The position numbers and the translations under genes are program-made. Positions 17,512-29,259 of a DNA stretch of 64,000 nucleotides are shown here, one piece after another. Every line of letters starts with the position of its first letter. Position 1 is the first letter of the stretch. The DNA lies in NCBI RefSeq assembly GCF_013186535.1, contig NZ_JABMCZ010000003.1, forward strand, positions 1,302,001 to 1,366,000. The letters run 5' to 3'. Source of the stretch: Nocardia terpenica (lineage in GTDB: Bacteria; Actinomycetota; Actinomycetes; Mycobacteriales; Mycobacteriaceae). The notes beneath the pieces were generated by a model. That model made no database searches, was not told the origin of the DNA, and was given only the letters and a program-made list of their open reading frames with translations.

Positions 17512-18936
17512 TTACTCCCCGAGGCGTCGCGACCGCTGCCGCCGCCGCACCCGCCACAGCGCCCGCTCGCGCAATGCTCGCCGCCGCAGCACCTGCCCCT
17601 CCTCGCGGGCCCTGTCCTGCAGCGCCGCGCTCGCCTCGCGCAGCACCTCCCGCTCGGCCTGGGCCTTCACCCGCAGCGCCGCGCGGGCCTCGCGCAGCGC
17701 CTCCTGTTCGGCGCGGGCCTTCTCGCGCAGCGCCACCTTGGCCTCGGCCAGCGCCGAGCGCAGCCCGCGGTGGCGGCCGTCGGCGCCGGGCAGCGCCGGG
17801 ACGAGCCCGCTGAACTTGCGCTCCGAGGAGGTCTCCGGGGCGTCGTCGGCCGTGCGGCGCAGGAACCGGTCCGGCAGCGCCAGCTTGTGAATGGTCCGGA
17901 ACGCCAGCAGGTACTGCTTGCCCAGCGACCCGGTGGTGTAGGGCAGGTCGTACTTGTCGCACAGCTCCCGCACCTTGACCGCGATCTCCGGATACCGGTT
18001 GCTGGGAATGTCCGGGAACAGGTGGTGCTCGATCTGGTAGCAGAGATTGCCGCTCAGGAACGCCATCGCCGGGCCCGCCTGGAAATTGGCGCTGCCCAGC
18101 ATCTGCCGCAGATACCATTCGCCGCGCGTCTCGGTGGCGAACTGCTCCTCGGTGAATTTCTCGGCGCCGTCCGGGAAATGGCCGCAGAAGATCACCGCGT
18201 AGGCCCACAGGTTGCGAACCAGATTCGCCGTGGCGTTCGCCTTCAGCGTCTGCTTCCAGGCCGGGCCGGTGAGCAGCGGGTAGATCAGGAAATCCTTGGC
18301 CACCTGCCGACCGGCCTTGCGGAAGAAGCTCTTGTTGGGCTCGGACAGCACCTGGGTGCGTGGCACGTCGAGCTGCGCCTTCTCGGCCGACAGGTCGTGC
18401 AGGGCGATGCCCCACTCGAAGGTCGCGGCGAGGACGAGGTTGGCGAGCGGCTGGACCAGGTGGATCGGCCGCCACTGCTCGTCGCGGGTCATCCGCAGGA
18501 TGCCGAAGCCCAGATCCTCGTCCTTGCCCAGCACGTTGGTGTAGGTGTGGTGGGAGTAGTTGTGCGCGCGCTTCCACTGGCCGGACGTTCCGGTCATATC
18601 CCACTCCCAGGTGGAGGAGTGGATCTCCGGATCGTTCATCCAATCCCATTGCCCGTGGCTGATGTTGTGCCCGAGCTCCATGTTCTCGATGATCTTGGCG
18701 ACCGAGAGCATGCCGGTGCCGGCCAACCAGGCCCAGCGATTGCGGCTCGCCGCCAGCGTCACGCGCGCGACGGCCTCCAGCGTGCGCTGGGCGCGGATCG
18801 TGCGCCGGATGTAGTTCGCGTCGCGTTCGCCGAGCGAGAGCTCCACGTCGCGGCGGACCGCGTCGAGTTCCTGTCCCAGGGTTTCGATGTCGGCCGCGGT
18901 CAGATGCGCGAACGCCTTGATGTCAGTGATGGCCAC
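17512..18936 (-). CDS. Membrane acyl desaturase, DesA3-like (paralogue 2) with charged helical tail
   Basis: The first roughly 390 of 474 residues parallel the neighbouring desaturase, with boxes H-N-I-S-H-G-Q-W-D-W, H-N-Y-S-H-H-T-Y-T-N and H-Q-I-E-H-H-L-F-P. A delta-9 acyl desaturase role is inferred. After about residue 395 comes a tail of about 80 residues with no desaturase features: repeated Ala/Arg/Glu units of the type A-L-R-E-K-A-R-A-E-Q-E and A-L-R-V-K-A-Q-A-E-R-E. These predict a long charged helix or coiled coil ending in a very basic R-R-R-Q-R-S-R-R. The tail is absent from paralogue 1. Confidence 0.86.
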   Translation of the reverse strand: MAITDIKAFAHLTAADIETLGQELDAVRRDVELSLGERDANYIRRTIRAQRTLEAVARVTLAASRNRWAWLAGTGMLSVAKIIENMELGHNISHGQWDWMNDPEIHSSTWEWDMTGTSGQWKRAHNYSHHTYTNVLGKDEDLGFGILRMTRDEQWRPIHLVQPLANLVLAATFEWGIALHDLSAEKAQLDVPRTQVLSEPNKSFFRKAGRQVAKDFLIYPLLTGPAWKQTLKANATANLVRNLWAYAVIFCGHFPDGAEKFTEEQFATETRGEWYLRQMLGSANFQAGPAMAFLSGNLCYQIEHHLFPDIPSNRYPEIAVKVRELCDKYDLPYTTGSLGKQYLLAFRTIHKLALPDRFLRRTADDAPETSSERKFSGLVPALPGADGRHRGLRSALAEAKVALREKARAEQEALREARAALRVKAQAEREVLREASAALQDRAREEGQVLRRRALRERALWRVRRRQRSRRLGE

Positions 18937-18974
18937 GGTGGATGACTGCCTCGCTTCGACGAACCGGATCGAGC

Positions 18975-18996
18975 CGGATACCGACGAGGGTATCCG
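18975..18996. terminator. Hairpin between reductase and desaturase 2
   Basis: CGGATACC and GGTATCCG form an 8-bp stem with a 6-nt loop in the 78-bp gap. It could end reductase transcription or sit in the desaturase-2 leader; there is no T-run on either strand. Confidence 0.4.
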
Positions 18997-19014
18997 CTCC
19001 CGATGAATAGGCGC

Positions 19015-20178
19015 TCACACCTCGAGCGAGCAGTCGCCCGCGGCGGCGGAGATGCAGGTCTGGACCTTCTCCCCGGCCTGGTGTTCCACCCCGTTGCGCA
19101 GGTCGCGCACGTGCCCGTCGGTGATGGTGACCACACAGGTCTGGCAGATGCCCATCCGGCAGCCGAACGGCATCTGCACGCCCGCGCCCTCACCGGCCTG
19201 TAGCAGGCTGGTGGCGCCGTCCACCGCGACGCTGCGTCCGGTGCGGACGAAGGTCACGGTGCCGCCCTCCCCGGCCGCCGAGCGCTCCACCTCGAACCGC
19301 TCGACGTGCAGCCGGTCGGACAGATCCGCTGCCGCCCAATGCTTTTCGATGTCGTCGAGCATGGCCAACGGACCGCACGCCCAGGTCTGGCGCTCGCGCC
19401 AGTCGGGGTAGAGGCCGTCCAGCGTGGCCAGGTCGAACTTGCCCTGCTCGCCGGTGAGATGCAGGTGCGAGACGAAGCTCGGATGCCGGTCGTGCAGGTC
19501 GGCCAGCTCGGCGGCGAACATCACGTCGTCGGCGGTGCGCGCGGAATGGATGTGCACCACGTCGGCGATGCCGTCGCGGCGGTCCATGGTGCGCAGCATG
19601 GCCATCACCGGCGTGATCCCGCTGCCCGCGGTGAGGAACAGGACCTTCGGCGGGGCGGGCTCGGGCAGCACGAAACCGCCCTGCGGCGCGGCCAGGCGCA
19701 CCACGGTGCCCTCGGGCACGCCGTTGACCAGGTGGCTGGACAGGAAGCCCTCCGGCATCGCCTTGACCGCGATGGAGATCAGCCGCTCGGCGCGGTTGTC
19801 CGGATCGGTCCAGTCGGGGGGACAGGTCAGCGAGTAGGAGCGCCAGTGCCAGCGCCCGCCGACCAGCACGCCGATGCCGATGTACTGGCCCGGGGTGAAC
19901 TTGAAGTCGAAGCCCCAGCCCGGCTTGATCACCAGCGTGACCGAATCGGCCGTCTCCGGGCGCACATCCACGATGCGCCCGCGCAGCTCGCGCGCCGACC
20001 ACAGCGGATTGACCAGGTGCAGGTAATCGTCGGGCAGCAGCGGCGTGGTGATGCGGGCGGCGGCGCCGCGCAGCGCATCGAGCCGGGTCCGGCCGGCCGC
20101 CTTGGCCTCGGCGACCGGAGCCTCCAGCCATTCCCGGAACCCTTGTACCGATTTCAGGACCATTCTGCGGACGCTCAT
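19015..20178 (-). CDS. Ferredoxin-NADP reductase-type oxidoreductase with 2Fe-2S domain (Rv3230c-like)
   Basis: This 387-residue protein joins a flavin/NAD(P)H reductase module to a C-terminal plant-type 2Fe-2S domain and supplies electrons to the adjacent desaturases, as Rv3230c does for DesA3. Visible elements are the FAD-binding R-S-Y-S-L (here W-R-S-Y-S-L-T-C near residue 115), the nucleotide segment F-L-T-A-G-S-G-I-T-P, and the cluster ligands in C-R-M-G-I-C-Q-T-C followed by a distant T-C-I-S. ATG 20178 follows an AGAGGA site. The shared operator at 20222-20238 lies 44 nt upstream of the start. Confidence 0.88.
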   Translation of the reverse strand: MSVRRMVLKSVQGFREWLEAPVAEAKAAGRTRLDALRGAAARITTPLLPDDYLHLVNPLWSARELRGRIVDVRPETADSVTLVIKPGWGFDFKFTPGQYIGIGVLVGGRWHWRSYSLTCPPDWTDPDNRAERLISIAVKAMPEGFLSSHLVNGVPEGTVVRLAAPQGGFVLPEPAPPKVLFLTAGSGITPVMAMLRTMDRRDGIADVVHIHSARTADDVMFAAELADLHDRHPSFVSHLHLTGEQGKFDLATLDGLYPDWRERQTWACGPLAMLDDIEKHWAAADLSDRLHVERFEVERSAAGEGGTVTFVRTGRSVAVDGATSLLQAGEGAGVQMPFGCRMGICQTCVVTITDGHVRDLRNGVEHQAGEKVQTCISAAAGDCSLEV

Positions 20179-20221
20179 TTCCTCTGTTCACGCGCCTGGC
20201 GACGCACCCTTCGACAAAAGG

Positions 20222-20238
20222 TTACGGCATCGTAGGTT
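20222..20238. promoter_or_regulatory. Operator shared with desaturase 1
   Basis: TTACGGCATCGTAGGTT differs from 17431-17447 at two central positions only. Finding the same 17-mer upstream of the desaturase and of its electron donor argues for one common regulator. Confidence 0.6.
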
Positions 20239-20259
20239 AGCGCGTCCGCCGCCGGGACC

Positions 20260-20847
20260 TCACAGCAGATCGAGCAGGAACGGCAGCTCCTGCGCGGCGT
20301 ACCAGGCCAGCTGGTGGTCCTCGGCGTCGCCCAGCACGAATTCGGCGTCGGGGTCGCCCAGGTCGGCGGCGTCGACGACGTCCACGGCCTTGGCCACCTG
20401 CGGTTCGGCGTCGGCGAGGTCGACGTGCACCGAGGCGATCTGGTCGTAGGTGATCGGGGCCGACAGGCGCACCACCGCGTCGTCGAGGTCCGGGCGCAGG
20501 CTCGCGCCGGTGACGTCGGCGGCGATCACCGCGCGCCGGTACACCGGGCTCGAATACCCGTCGCCGGGGGCGGCATCGGCGTCCCCGGCGTCGTCGCCCT
20601 CGGACCGGAGCGCGGCGGCCTCGCGCTCGTCGGCGAGCAGTCGCAGCGCCGACCGGGCCGCCTCGCCCATCGCGACCTCGGCCAGCTCCTCGTCGTCGCC
20701 GGAGGCATACGCCTCCCGCAGCGTGGGGGTGACCGCGAACGCCGTGTCGTTGATCGCGCGCAGCTCCCGGTCGGCCACCAGCTGCCGCAGCATCGGAATG
20801 GTCGCCGGGACGTAGACCCGTAGCTTTCCCTCACTCGACGCAGGCAC
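20260..20847 (-). CDS. DUF6912-family protein (Rv3231c-like), unknown function
   Basis: This 195-residue cytosolic protein begins with a conserved R-V-Y-V-P-A-T strand, followed by L-R-E-A-Y-A-S-G-D-D-E-E-L-A-E-V and a C-terminal half with D-D-A-V-V-R-L-S. There is no signal peptide or membrane span. GTG 20847 is chosen because GGAGGAG stands 7 nt before it; the start then overlaps the end of the acyltransferase gene by 17 nt, implying coupling. The position between the Rv3230c-like and WS/DGAT genes matches mycobacteria, minus ppk2, which is absent here. Confidence 0.75.
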   Translation of the reverse strand: MPASSEGKLRVYVPATIPMLRQLVADRELRAINDTAFAVTPTLREAYASGDDEELAEVAMGEAARSALRLLADEREAAALRSEGDDAGDADAAPGDGYSSPVYRRAVIAADVTGASLRPDLDDAVVRLSAPITYDQIASVHVDLADAEPQVAKAVDVVDAADLGDPDAEFVLGDAEDHQLAWYAAQELPFLLDLL

Positions 20848-22291
20848 CGAGCATCTCCTCCATGGATTCGCGCACCGCCGCGGACAGCACACCGATATCG
20901 GCCATCGCATCGCGATCGGCGTTGAGACCGTAGAACACATGTCCGTCGTAGGACGTGATTCCGATACTCGTGGCCTGGTTGCGCAGCAGTGGCGACACCG
21001 GATACATCTCCAGCATCCGCGCGCCGCCGATGTACATCGGCTGCTGCGGACCCGGCGCGTTGGTGATCACCAGATTGAACGTGTGCTCTGCGAAGGTACT
21101 CGCTGCCCGCACGCTCATCGCATGCAGGCTCGCCGGGGCGAACCCGGCCATGTGCACCAGGGTGCGGGCGCGCACGCCGCGGCGGTGCCGGGCGTGCGCC
21201 TCGGTGGCGTGCGCGATGTGCGACAGCCGCATCACCGGATTCGGCTCGCCCACCGGCAGATCGACCAGGAACGAGGACACCTCGCTGGCCGGTTTCAGCC
21301 GATCCCCGTGCGGCCCTTCGACATACACCGACATCGGCACCACCGCGCGCAGCACCGCCGACTCGGTGAGCACCTCGCCGCGCGACTGCAGGAAGATGCG
21401 CAGCGCGCCGGTCACCACGGCCAGGATCACGTCGTTGATCGAGCAGTCGAACCGCCGCCGGATCCGGCGGTAGTCCTCCAGTTCGGTCCGCACCACGTCG
21501 AATCGGCGATTGCGGGAGGTCGGGGTGTTGAACGGGCTGTCGGGCGTGCCGAGCGCGGCGGTGCGCACCATCGACACCACCCGGTCCACCGCCTTGGCGG
21601 CGGTCGACACGAGCGCGTTGGCGTTCGCGCTCGCGTGCCGCACCACCTCGAGCGCCTCGCCGGGCTGGGCGGCCAGCTCGAACAGCGCCATGGCCAGCAG
21701 CTCGATCTCGCCGGGTTCGCGGCGGGCGGACCAGGCGTCGTCGGCGACCTCGCGCGGCCACGGCCCGGCGTCCAGGATCACGTGCCCGATCTCGAGCGCG
21801 GTGCTGCCGTCGACCAGCGCGGTGTGCGTCTTGGTGAAGATCGCCAGGCGATTCTCCGACAGGCCCTCGATCAGATACATCTCCCACAGCGGCCGGGTGT
21901 GGTCGAGGGGGCGCGAGGCCAGCCGGGCCACCAGGTCGTGCAGCTGCTCGTCGGTGCCGGGCGTGGGCAGCGCCGAGCGGCGCACGTGATAGCCGACGTC
22001 GAAACGGTTGTCCTCCACCCATACCGGACGCCCCAGCGCGAACGGGATCTCGCGCACCTTGCGGCGATACCGCGGCACCAGCGGCAGGCGGCCCGACACC
22101 AGGTCCACCAGCCGGTCGTAGTCCAGCGGCGGCTGCCCGGGCGAGGTGCCGCGCACGATCGCGAGGGAGCCGATGTGCATCGGATTGCTGCTCGACTCGA
22201 GCCGATGGAACGACGCGTCCTGCGGCGTCAGTCTCGTGATCACGCTGCCCGGTGCTCCTTCCGATACCCGCTCCATTGTCACGTCAGGCAC
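20831..22291 (-). CDS. Wax ester synthase/diacylglycerol acyltransferase (WS/DGAT) homologue, altered active site
   Basis: The 486-residue protein belongs to the WS/DGAT family, whose members esterify acyl-CoA to diacylglycerol or fatty alcohol for storage lipid. It starts L-T-P-Q-D-A-S-F-H-R-L-E and has the family P-L-W-E-M-Y-L-I-E-G-L and the later N-D-V-I-L-A-V-V-T-G-A-L-R. The catalytic HHxxxDG motif reads H-T-A-L-V-D-G: the second, catalytic His is Thr. Acyltransfer may be lost or altered. It corresponds to the Rv3233c/Rv3234c (tgs3) position. GTG 22291 and ATG 22276 are both possible starts; neither has a clear ribosome site. Confidence 0.82.
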   Translation of the reverse strand: MPDVTMERVSEGAPGSVITRLTPQDASFHRLESSSNPMHIGSLAIVRGTSPGQPPLDYDRLVDLVSGRLPLVPRYRRKVREIPFALGRPVWVEDNRFDVGYHVRRSALPTPGTDEQLHDLVARLASRPLDHTRPLWEMYLIEGLSENRLAIFTKTHTALVDGSTALEIGHVILDAGPWPREVADDAWSARREPGEIELLAMALFELAAQPGEALEVVRHASANANALVSTAAKAVDRVVSMVRTAALGTPDSPFNTPTSRNRRFDVVRTELEDYRRIRRRFDCSINDVILAVVTGALRIFLQSRGEVLTESAVLRAVVPMSVYVEGPHGDRLKPASEVSSFLVDLPVGEPNPVMRLSHIAHATEAHARHRRGVRARTLVHMAGFAPASLHAMSVRAASTFAEHTFNLVITNAPGPQQPMYIGGARMLEMYPVSPLLRNQATSIGITSYDGHVFYGLNADRDAMADIGVLSAAVRESMEEMLGACVE

Positions 22292-22415
22292 GCGATTCGG
22301 CGTCGGGGTGTGGCGCTTTTCGCCCTACCGATGGAAATTCCGCGCTCGCAGCGGCTTCCGTGCGATGCTGGGGCCGCTTCGTGCCGAGGGGAGTCGATTG
22401 TCAAGGGGGAGTGCC

Positions 22416-22949
22416 GTGCCGACTCGACGGGAACATCGCGCCGACCGCCGTGGGTCGCTGTCGCGCGCACCGGGTTTCGAGCCGCCGCTGGCCGCCGGTG
22501 CACCGGCGGAACCGGGTCCGCCGCCGCCCTGCCGCCGCCGCACCGCACCGCGCGCGGCGGTGCGAGAGTACGCCGCCGCCCGCCGGTCACCGCACGACGG
22601 GCGCTCCGCGTCGTCCGGCACCCCGGACGAAACGGCTTCGGCGGCAACGCGTTTCGCCGAGCGGTCGATGCGCGCGGTGCTCGAGGTGCTGGACGGGCGC
22701 CGCCCGGTGACGCAGTTGCGCCCGCTCGCGACCCCTACCGTGGTGGCCGCGGTCGAGACCCTGCTGCGCACCGGCGGCGGCCGCCACCTGGGCCCGGCGG
22801 TACTGGTCTCGGTCCGGGCGACTTTCGTGACCTCGGCGGCGGTCGAGGTGTGCGGCGGCTACGATCGCGGCGACCGGCATTTCGCGATGGCCGCCCGGAT
22901 CGTGGCCTGGCGCGGCGGCTGGCGGCTGGCGGCCCTGCGACTGCGGTGA
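22416..22949 (+). CDS. Rv3235-family protein, unknown function
   Basis: The N-terminal ~80 residues are Arg/Pro/Ala-rich and probably disordered. The C-terminal ~95 (from R-F-A-E-R-S-M-R-A-V-L-E-V-L-D-G-R-R-P) form the compact conserved part, with V-C-G-G-Y near the end. This layout matches the Rv3235 family found just before secA1 in mycobacteria. GTG 22416 has AGGGGGA 5 nt upstream. It is divergent from the WS/DGAT gene. Length 177 residues; no catalytic motif was recognised. Confidence 0.65.
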   Translation: MPTRREHRADRRGSLSRAPGFEPPLAAGAPAEPGPPPPCRRRTAPRAAVREYAAARRSPHDGRSASSGTPDETASAATRFAERSMRAVLEVLDGRRPVTQLRPLATPTVVAAVETLLRTGGGRHLGPAVLVSVRATFVTSAAVEVCGGYDRGDRHFAMAARIVAWRGGWRLAALRLR

Positions 22950-23075
22950 GCAAGCGCCCGGCGCCTACCATGGGGGCCGCATTACCATGAACCTTGCGGC
23001 GCGCCGCGCCCACACCGGACCTACCCCACCGGGGTGTGAAGACCTTCAACATCGACCAGAGGACTGACGAGACCC

Positions 23076-25925
<2,850 letters not shown>

Positions 25926-26002
25926 TTTCGACTGGAAGCACCGACTAGGTGTCCTGCCGATTCGGGCCTGTCGGGTGAGTCCTCCGGTGGTAGGTTCGCG
26001 AT

Positions 26003-26749
26003 ATGAGTGAACCGGGGGACCCATGGGGGCACGGGGTCGGGGCGCAGCCGCCGCCGCAGTTCTCCGGGCAGGCGCCGATGGGGGTCGGGGGTTACGGGCC
26101 GCTGCCCGCGATCGGGCGGCGGGGTGGTCGGGGCTGGCTGTGGGGGCTCGGTGGTGTCGTGGTCGCGTCGGTGGTGTGGGGTGCGGCGGTGGTGGCGACG
26201 GGCGGTTTCGGTGGGAGCGGGGCGGCGTCGCCGGATCTGCGCGGGTACCACTACATCGACGATCTGTGCTCGGCGCTGGATATTTCGCCGTTCACGTCGG
26301 TGCATTTCTCCCATTCGCCGAGCGACGACACCCATCACGGATCTCAGCACCCCGTGCGGGATCTGATGGGCTGTTCCAGCAAGCTGAAACCGGCGGTCTC
26401 GACCGACCGCTACGACAATACGAATCTTTACACCAGCGTGACGCTGCACAAGAAGACCGATCCGGCACCGGAATTCGCGGCCGACGCGGACACCGCCGCC
26501 TCGAACGACACCGACGCCGGTCCCACCCAGGTGCAGCGGGTGAGCGGCCTGGGCGACGAGGCGTACTACGACATCCGGTACACCTCGGGCTCCGACTTCG
26601 ACGTCAGTCTCAATGTGCGCGAGGGGTGGATGACCATGTACCAGGACTGGTACGGCTTCGGGCTGTCCGGATCCACCGTGTCGCGGCAGGAGATCACCGA
26701 CGCCCTGCGGCAGTCGGTGACCGCCACCCTGGCCACCCTGCGGAAGTAG
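26003..26749 (+). CDS. Membrane-anchored extracytoplasmic protein, unknown
   Basis: The 248 residues show a Pro/Gly-rich cytoplasmic N-terminus (1-48), one membrane helix (about 49-70) and an exported domain. The domain begins Y-H-Y-I-D-D-L-C-S-A-L-D near residue 90 and has a second Cys in L-M-G-C-S-S. A two-Cys DUF3558-like fold is a loose possibility, but there is no lipobox. It starts 77 bp after secA1. Confidence 0.55.
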   Translation: MSEPGDPWGHGVGAQPPPQFSGQAPMGVGGYGPLPAIGRRGGRGWLWGLGGVVVASVVWGAAVVATGGFGGSGAASPDLRGYHYIDDLCSALDISPFTSVHFSHSPSDDTHHGSQHPVRDLMGCSSKLKPAVSTDRYDNTNLYTSVTLHKKTDPAPEFAADADTAASNDTDAGPTQVQRVSGLGDEAYYDIRYTSGSDFDVSLNVREGWMTMYQDWYGFGLSGSTVSRQEITDALRQSVTATLATLRK

Positions 26750-26755
26750 CGAAAC

Positions 26756-27892
26756 CTATTCGCCCAGTTCGTATTTCGTGACCATCTCGGCGTCGAGCTC
26801 GATACCCAGTCCCGGCCGGTCCCCGATCGCGACGCGATTGGCGCCATAGGACAGCCGAGTTTCCGGCGTCAGCAGCTGCTCGAAGTTGTAGATGCCCTTC
26901 TCCCTCGCGAAATACTCGACCACCAGCGTGTTCGACACCGCCCCGCACAGGTGCGCGTGCAGGTTGTGATGCCAGTGCGGCGCCATCTGCAGCCCGAAGG
27001 AATCGGCGGTGTGCGCGATGCGCAGCCATTCGGTCACGCCACCGCACACGCCCGCGTCGGTCTGCAGGATCGCGGCCGCGCCGGATTCGATGAGTTCCCG
27101 GAATTCCCACCGGGTCTGGTGGATCTCGCCGGTGGCGACGGGGGTGCGGATCCGCCGGGCCAGCTCGGCGTGGCCCGAGATCGCCTCGGGGGACAGCGGT
27201 TCCTCGAACCACCACAGGGGCGTGTCCCCGGCCGCGCGCTCGAAGGTCTCGATCGCCTCGCGGGCCTCCCGCACGCTGCGGTAGGCATTGTTGGCGTCCA
27301 GCGCGAGCCGTCCGGTGTCGCCGACCGCCCGCACCGCGGCGGCCACCCGGCGGGCGTCCTCGGCCACGGACAGGCCGCCCACCTTGATCTTGTGATCGGT
27401 GAACCCCTGGGACGCATTGAATTCGATCTCCCGGACCACCGCGGCGGTCCATTCGCCCTCGTCGGGCCGGTAGTAGCCGCCGGAGGCGTAGGCGGGCAGC
27501 TCGGTCGTCGCGCCGCCCAGCAGGCGCACCAGCGGCAGCCCGGCGCGCTTGGCCCGCAGATCCCACAGCGCGATATCGATCGCCGACAGCGCGCGCACCA
27601 CCGTCCCGCGCCGTCCCTCCAGCAGCGCCTCCTGATAGGCCCGCCCCCACAGTCCCACCACGTCGTCGTGATCGCCGCCGAGGTACACCGGTGCGAGCAG
27701 ATCGTCGACCGCGCGCCGGGTGAGCGGGCCGCCCGCGGTCCCGGCGTAGGTGTAGCCGATGCCCGTGACGCCGGTGTCGTCGGTGATCTCGACCAGCAGG
27801 TAATGCCGGGAGTTCAAGTCGCGGTTGGACATTCGGGTCGCCTTGGCCACCGGAACGCTCACCACGCGGGTGTCGATTCGGGCGATCGTCAT
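26756..27892 (-). CDS. Enolase-superfamily enzyme, mandelate racemase subgroup
   Basis: This 378-residue protein has the metal ligands and bases of the mandelate racemase subgroup. These are K-I-K in D-H-K-I-K-V-G-G, metal ligands in D-A-N-N-A-Y, W-F-E-E-P-L and T-G-E-I-H-Q-T, and the Asp/His dyad in Q-T-D-A-G-V-C-G-G and H-W-H-H-N-L-H-A-H. Members are racemases or dehydratases of hydroxy- and sugar acids. Linkage to a 2-keto-acid-type decarboxylase and an aldehyde dehydrogenase favours a dehydratase making a 2-keto acid. ATG 27892 follows GAGGAG and overlaps the dehydrogenase stop (ATGA). It is the last gene of a four-gene operon. Confidence 0.82.
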   Translation of the reverse strand: MTIARIDTRVVSVPVAKATRMSNRDLNSRHYLLVEITDDTGVTGIGYTYAGTAGGPLTRRAVDDLLAPVYLGGDHDDVVGLWGRAYQEALLEGRRGTVVRALSAIDIALWDLRAKRAGLPLVRLLGGATTELPAYASGGYYRPDEGEWTAAVVREIEFNASQGFTDHKIKVGGLSVAEDARRVAAAVRAVGDTGRLALDANNAYRSVREAREAIETFERAAGDTPLWWFEEPLSPEAISGHAELARRIRTPVATGEIHQTRWEFRELIESGAAAILQTDAGVCGGVTEWLRIAHTADSFGLQMAPHWHHNLHAHLCGAVSNTLVVEYFAREKGIYNFEQLLTPETRLSYGANRVAIGDRPGLGIELDAEMVTKYELGE

Positions 27893-29259
27893 CGGGTGCT
27901 CCTCGGGGTTTCGGCGGTGCGCACCGCCTGGATATTGGCGAACTCCACGGCCCCGTAGGCGCCGAGTTCGCGGCCGTGCCCGCTGGCCTTGACCCCGCCG
28001 ACCGGCAGCCGGGGATCGGATTCGGAGATCCGGTTGACGAAGACCGATCCGGCGGCGACCCGGTCGGCCACAGATCCCAGCCGCTCCGGGTCGCGGCCCC
28101 AGATCGAACAGCTCAGGCCGTAGACGGAGGCGTTCGCGGCCGCGACGGCGGCGTCCACGGAGTCCACCGGCAGCACCGCGCCCAGCGGCCCGAACGTCTC
28201 CTCTTGGAACGCAACACAATTCGGGTCGGGTACCCGGATCAGGGTCGGCGGGAACCAGGCCCCGGGCCGCTCGTCGGCGGCCCCGCCGAACAGCAGGCGC
28301 GCGCCGTCGGCCAGCGTCCGATCCAGTTGCCGCCGTAGCTCGTCGCGCAGATCGATGCGGGCCATCGGGCCGATATCGGTGCCGGGCTCGGCCGGTTCGC
28401 CGTAGACCAGGCCGTCGAGCTCGACCGTCATCGCGTCCACGAAATCGTCGAAGACGGTGCGCTCCACGATGATTCGCTTGGCCGCGATGCAGCTCTGCCC
28501 GGTATTGAGGAAGCGCGACCGCACCGCCGCGGCGGCCGCCGCGGGGATGTCGGCATCGGCCAGCACCACGAACGGATCGGATCCGCCCAGTTCGAGCACC
28601 GTCTTCTTGACGGCCCGCCCGGCGCGCTCGGCCACCAGCGCGCCCACCCGGTTGCTGCCGGTGAAGGCGACCCCGGCGACGGCGGGATCGTCGATGAGCG
28701 GCCCGATCCGATCCGGCGGCAGCAGCACGCTGGTCAGCGTGCCGGGGCCGAAGGCGGCGTCGAACAGCCGCTGCACCGCCCGCGCGCTGCCGGAGACGGT
28801 GTCGGCGTGCTTGAGCAGCACCGTGTTCCCGACCGCGATCGCGGGCACCATCGACCGGATCACCTGCCAGAACGGGTAATTCCACGGCATGATCGCGAGA
28901 AGCACGCCCAGCGGGCGCAATCGGACCAGGGCGGTATCGGGCGCCACGTCGACCCGCTGCGGTGTCAACAGGTCCGGCAGGCGATCGGCGTAGTGGTCGC
29001 AGGCGAAGGCGCACTTGTCGATCTCCGCGTGGGCCTGGCCGATCGGTTTGCCCATCTCTGCGGTGACGAGCGCGGCCAGGTCCTGCCGCTGTGCGCGGAG
29101 CAGATCGGCGAGCTGGCGGAATTGTGCTGCGCGCGTGTCGATGTCATCCACGCGCGAGGTGGAGGCGGCGTCTCGAAGCCGTGCCGCCAGTTCGTCCTCG
29201 GTGGTGAAAGGGTAAGTGGCGAGCGGCTTTCCGTTCGCCGGGTCGACGGTGGTGATCAC
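27889..29259 (-). CDS. NAD(P)-dependent aldehyde dehydrogenase, succinate-semialdehyde dehydrogenase-like
   Basis: This 456-residue protein belongs to the GabD/YneI-like branch of the aldehyde dehydrogenases. It has the segments M-P-W-N-Y-P-F-W, F-T-G-S-N-R-V-G, catalytic Glu in L-E-L-G-G-S-D-P and catalytic Cys in N-T-G-Q-S-C-I-A. GTG 29259 is preferred, with GGAGG 7 nt upstream and the protein then starting at the normal N-terminus. It overlaps the preceding decarboxylase subunit by 4 nt. In this operon it would oxidise the aldehyde released by the decarboxylase. Confidence 0.85.
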   Translation of the reverse strand: MITTVDPANGKPLATYPFTTEDELAARLRDAASTSRVDDIDTRAAQFRQLADLLRAQRQDLAALVTAEMGKPIGQAHAEIDKCAFACDHYADRLPDLLTPQRVDVAPDTALVRLRPLGVLLAIMPWNYPFWQVIRSMVPAIAVGNTVLLKHADTVSGSARAVQRLFDAAFGPGTLTSVLLPPDRIGPLIDDPAVAGVAFTGSNRVGALVAERAGRAVKKTVLELGGSDPFVVLADADIPAAAAAAVRSRFLNTGQSCIAAKRIIVERTVFDDFVDAMTVELDGLVYGEPAEPGTDIGPMARIDLRDELRRQLDRTLADGARLLFGGAADERPGAWFPPTLIRVPDPNCVAFQEETFGPLGAVLPVDSVDAAVAAANASVYGLSCSIWGRDPERLGSVADRVAAGSVFVNRISESDPRLPVGGVKASGHGRELGAYGAVEFANIQAVRTAETPRSTR

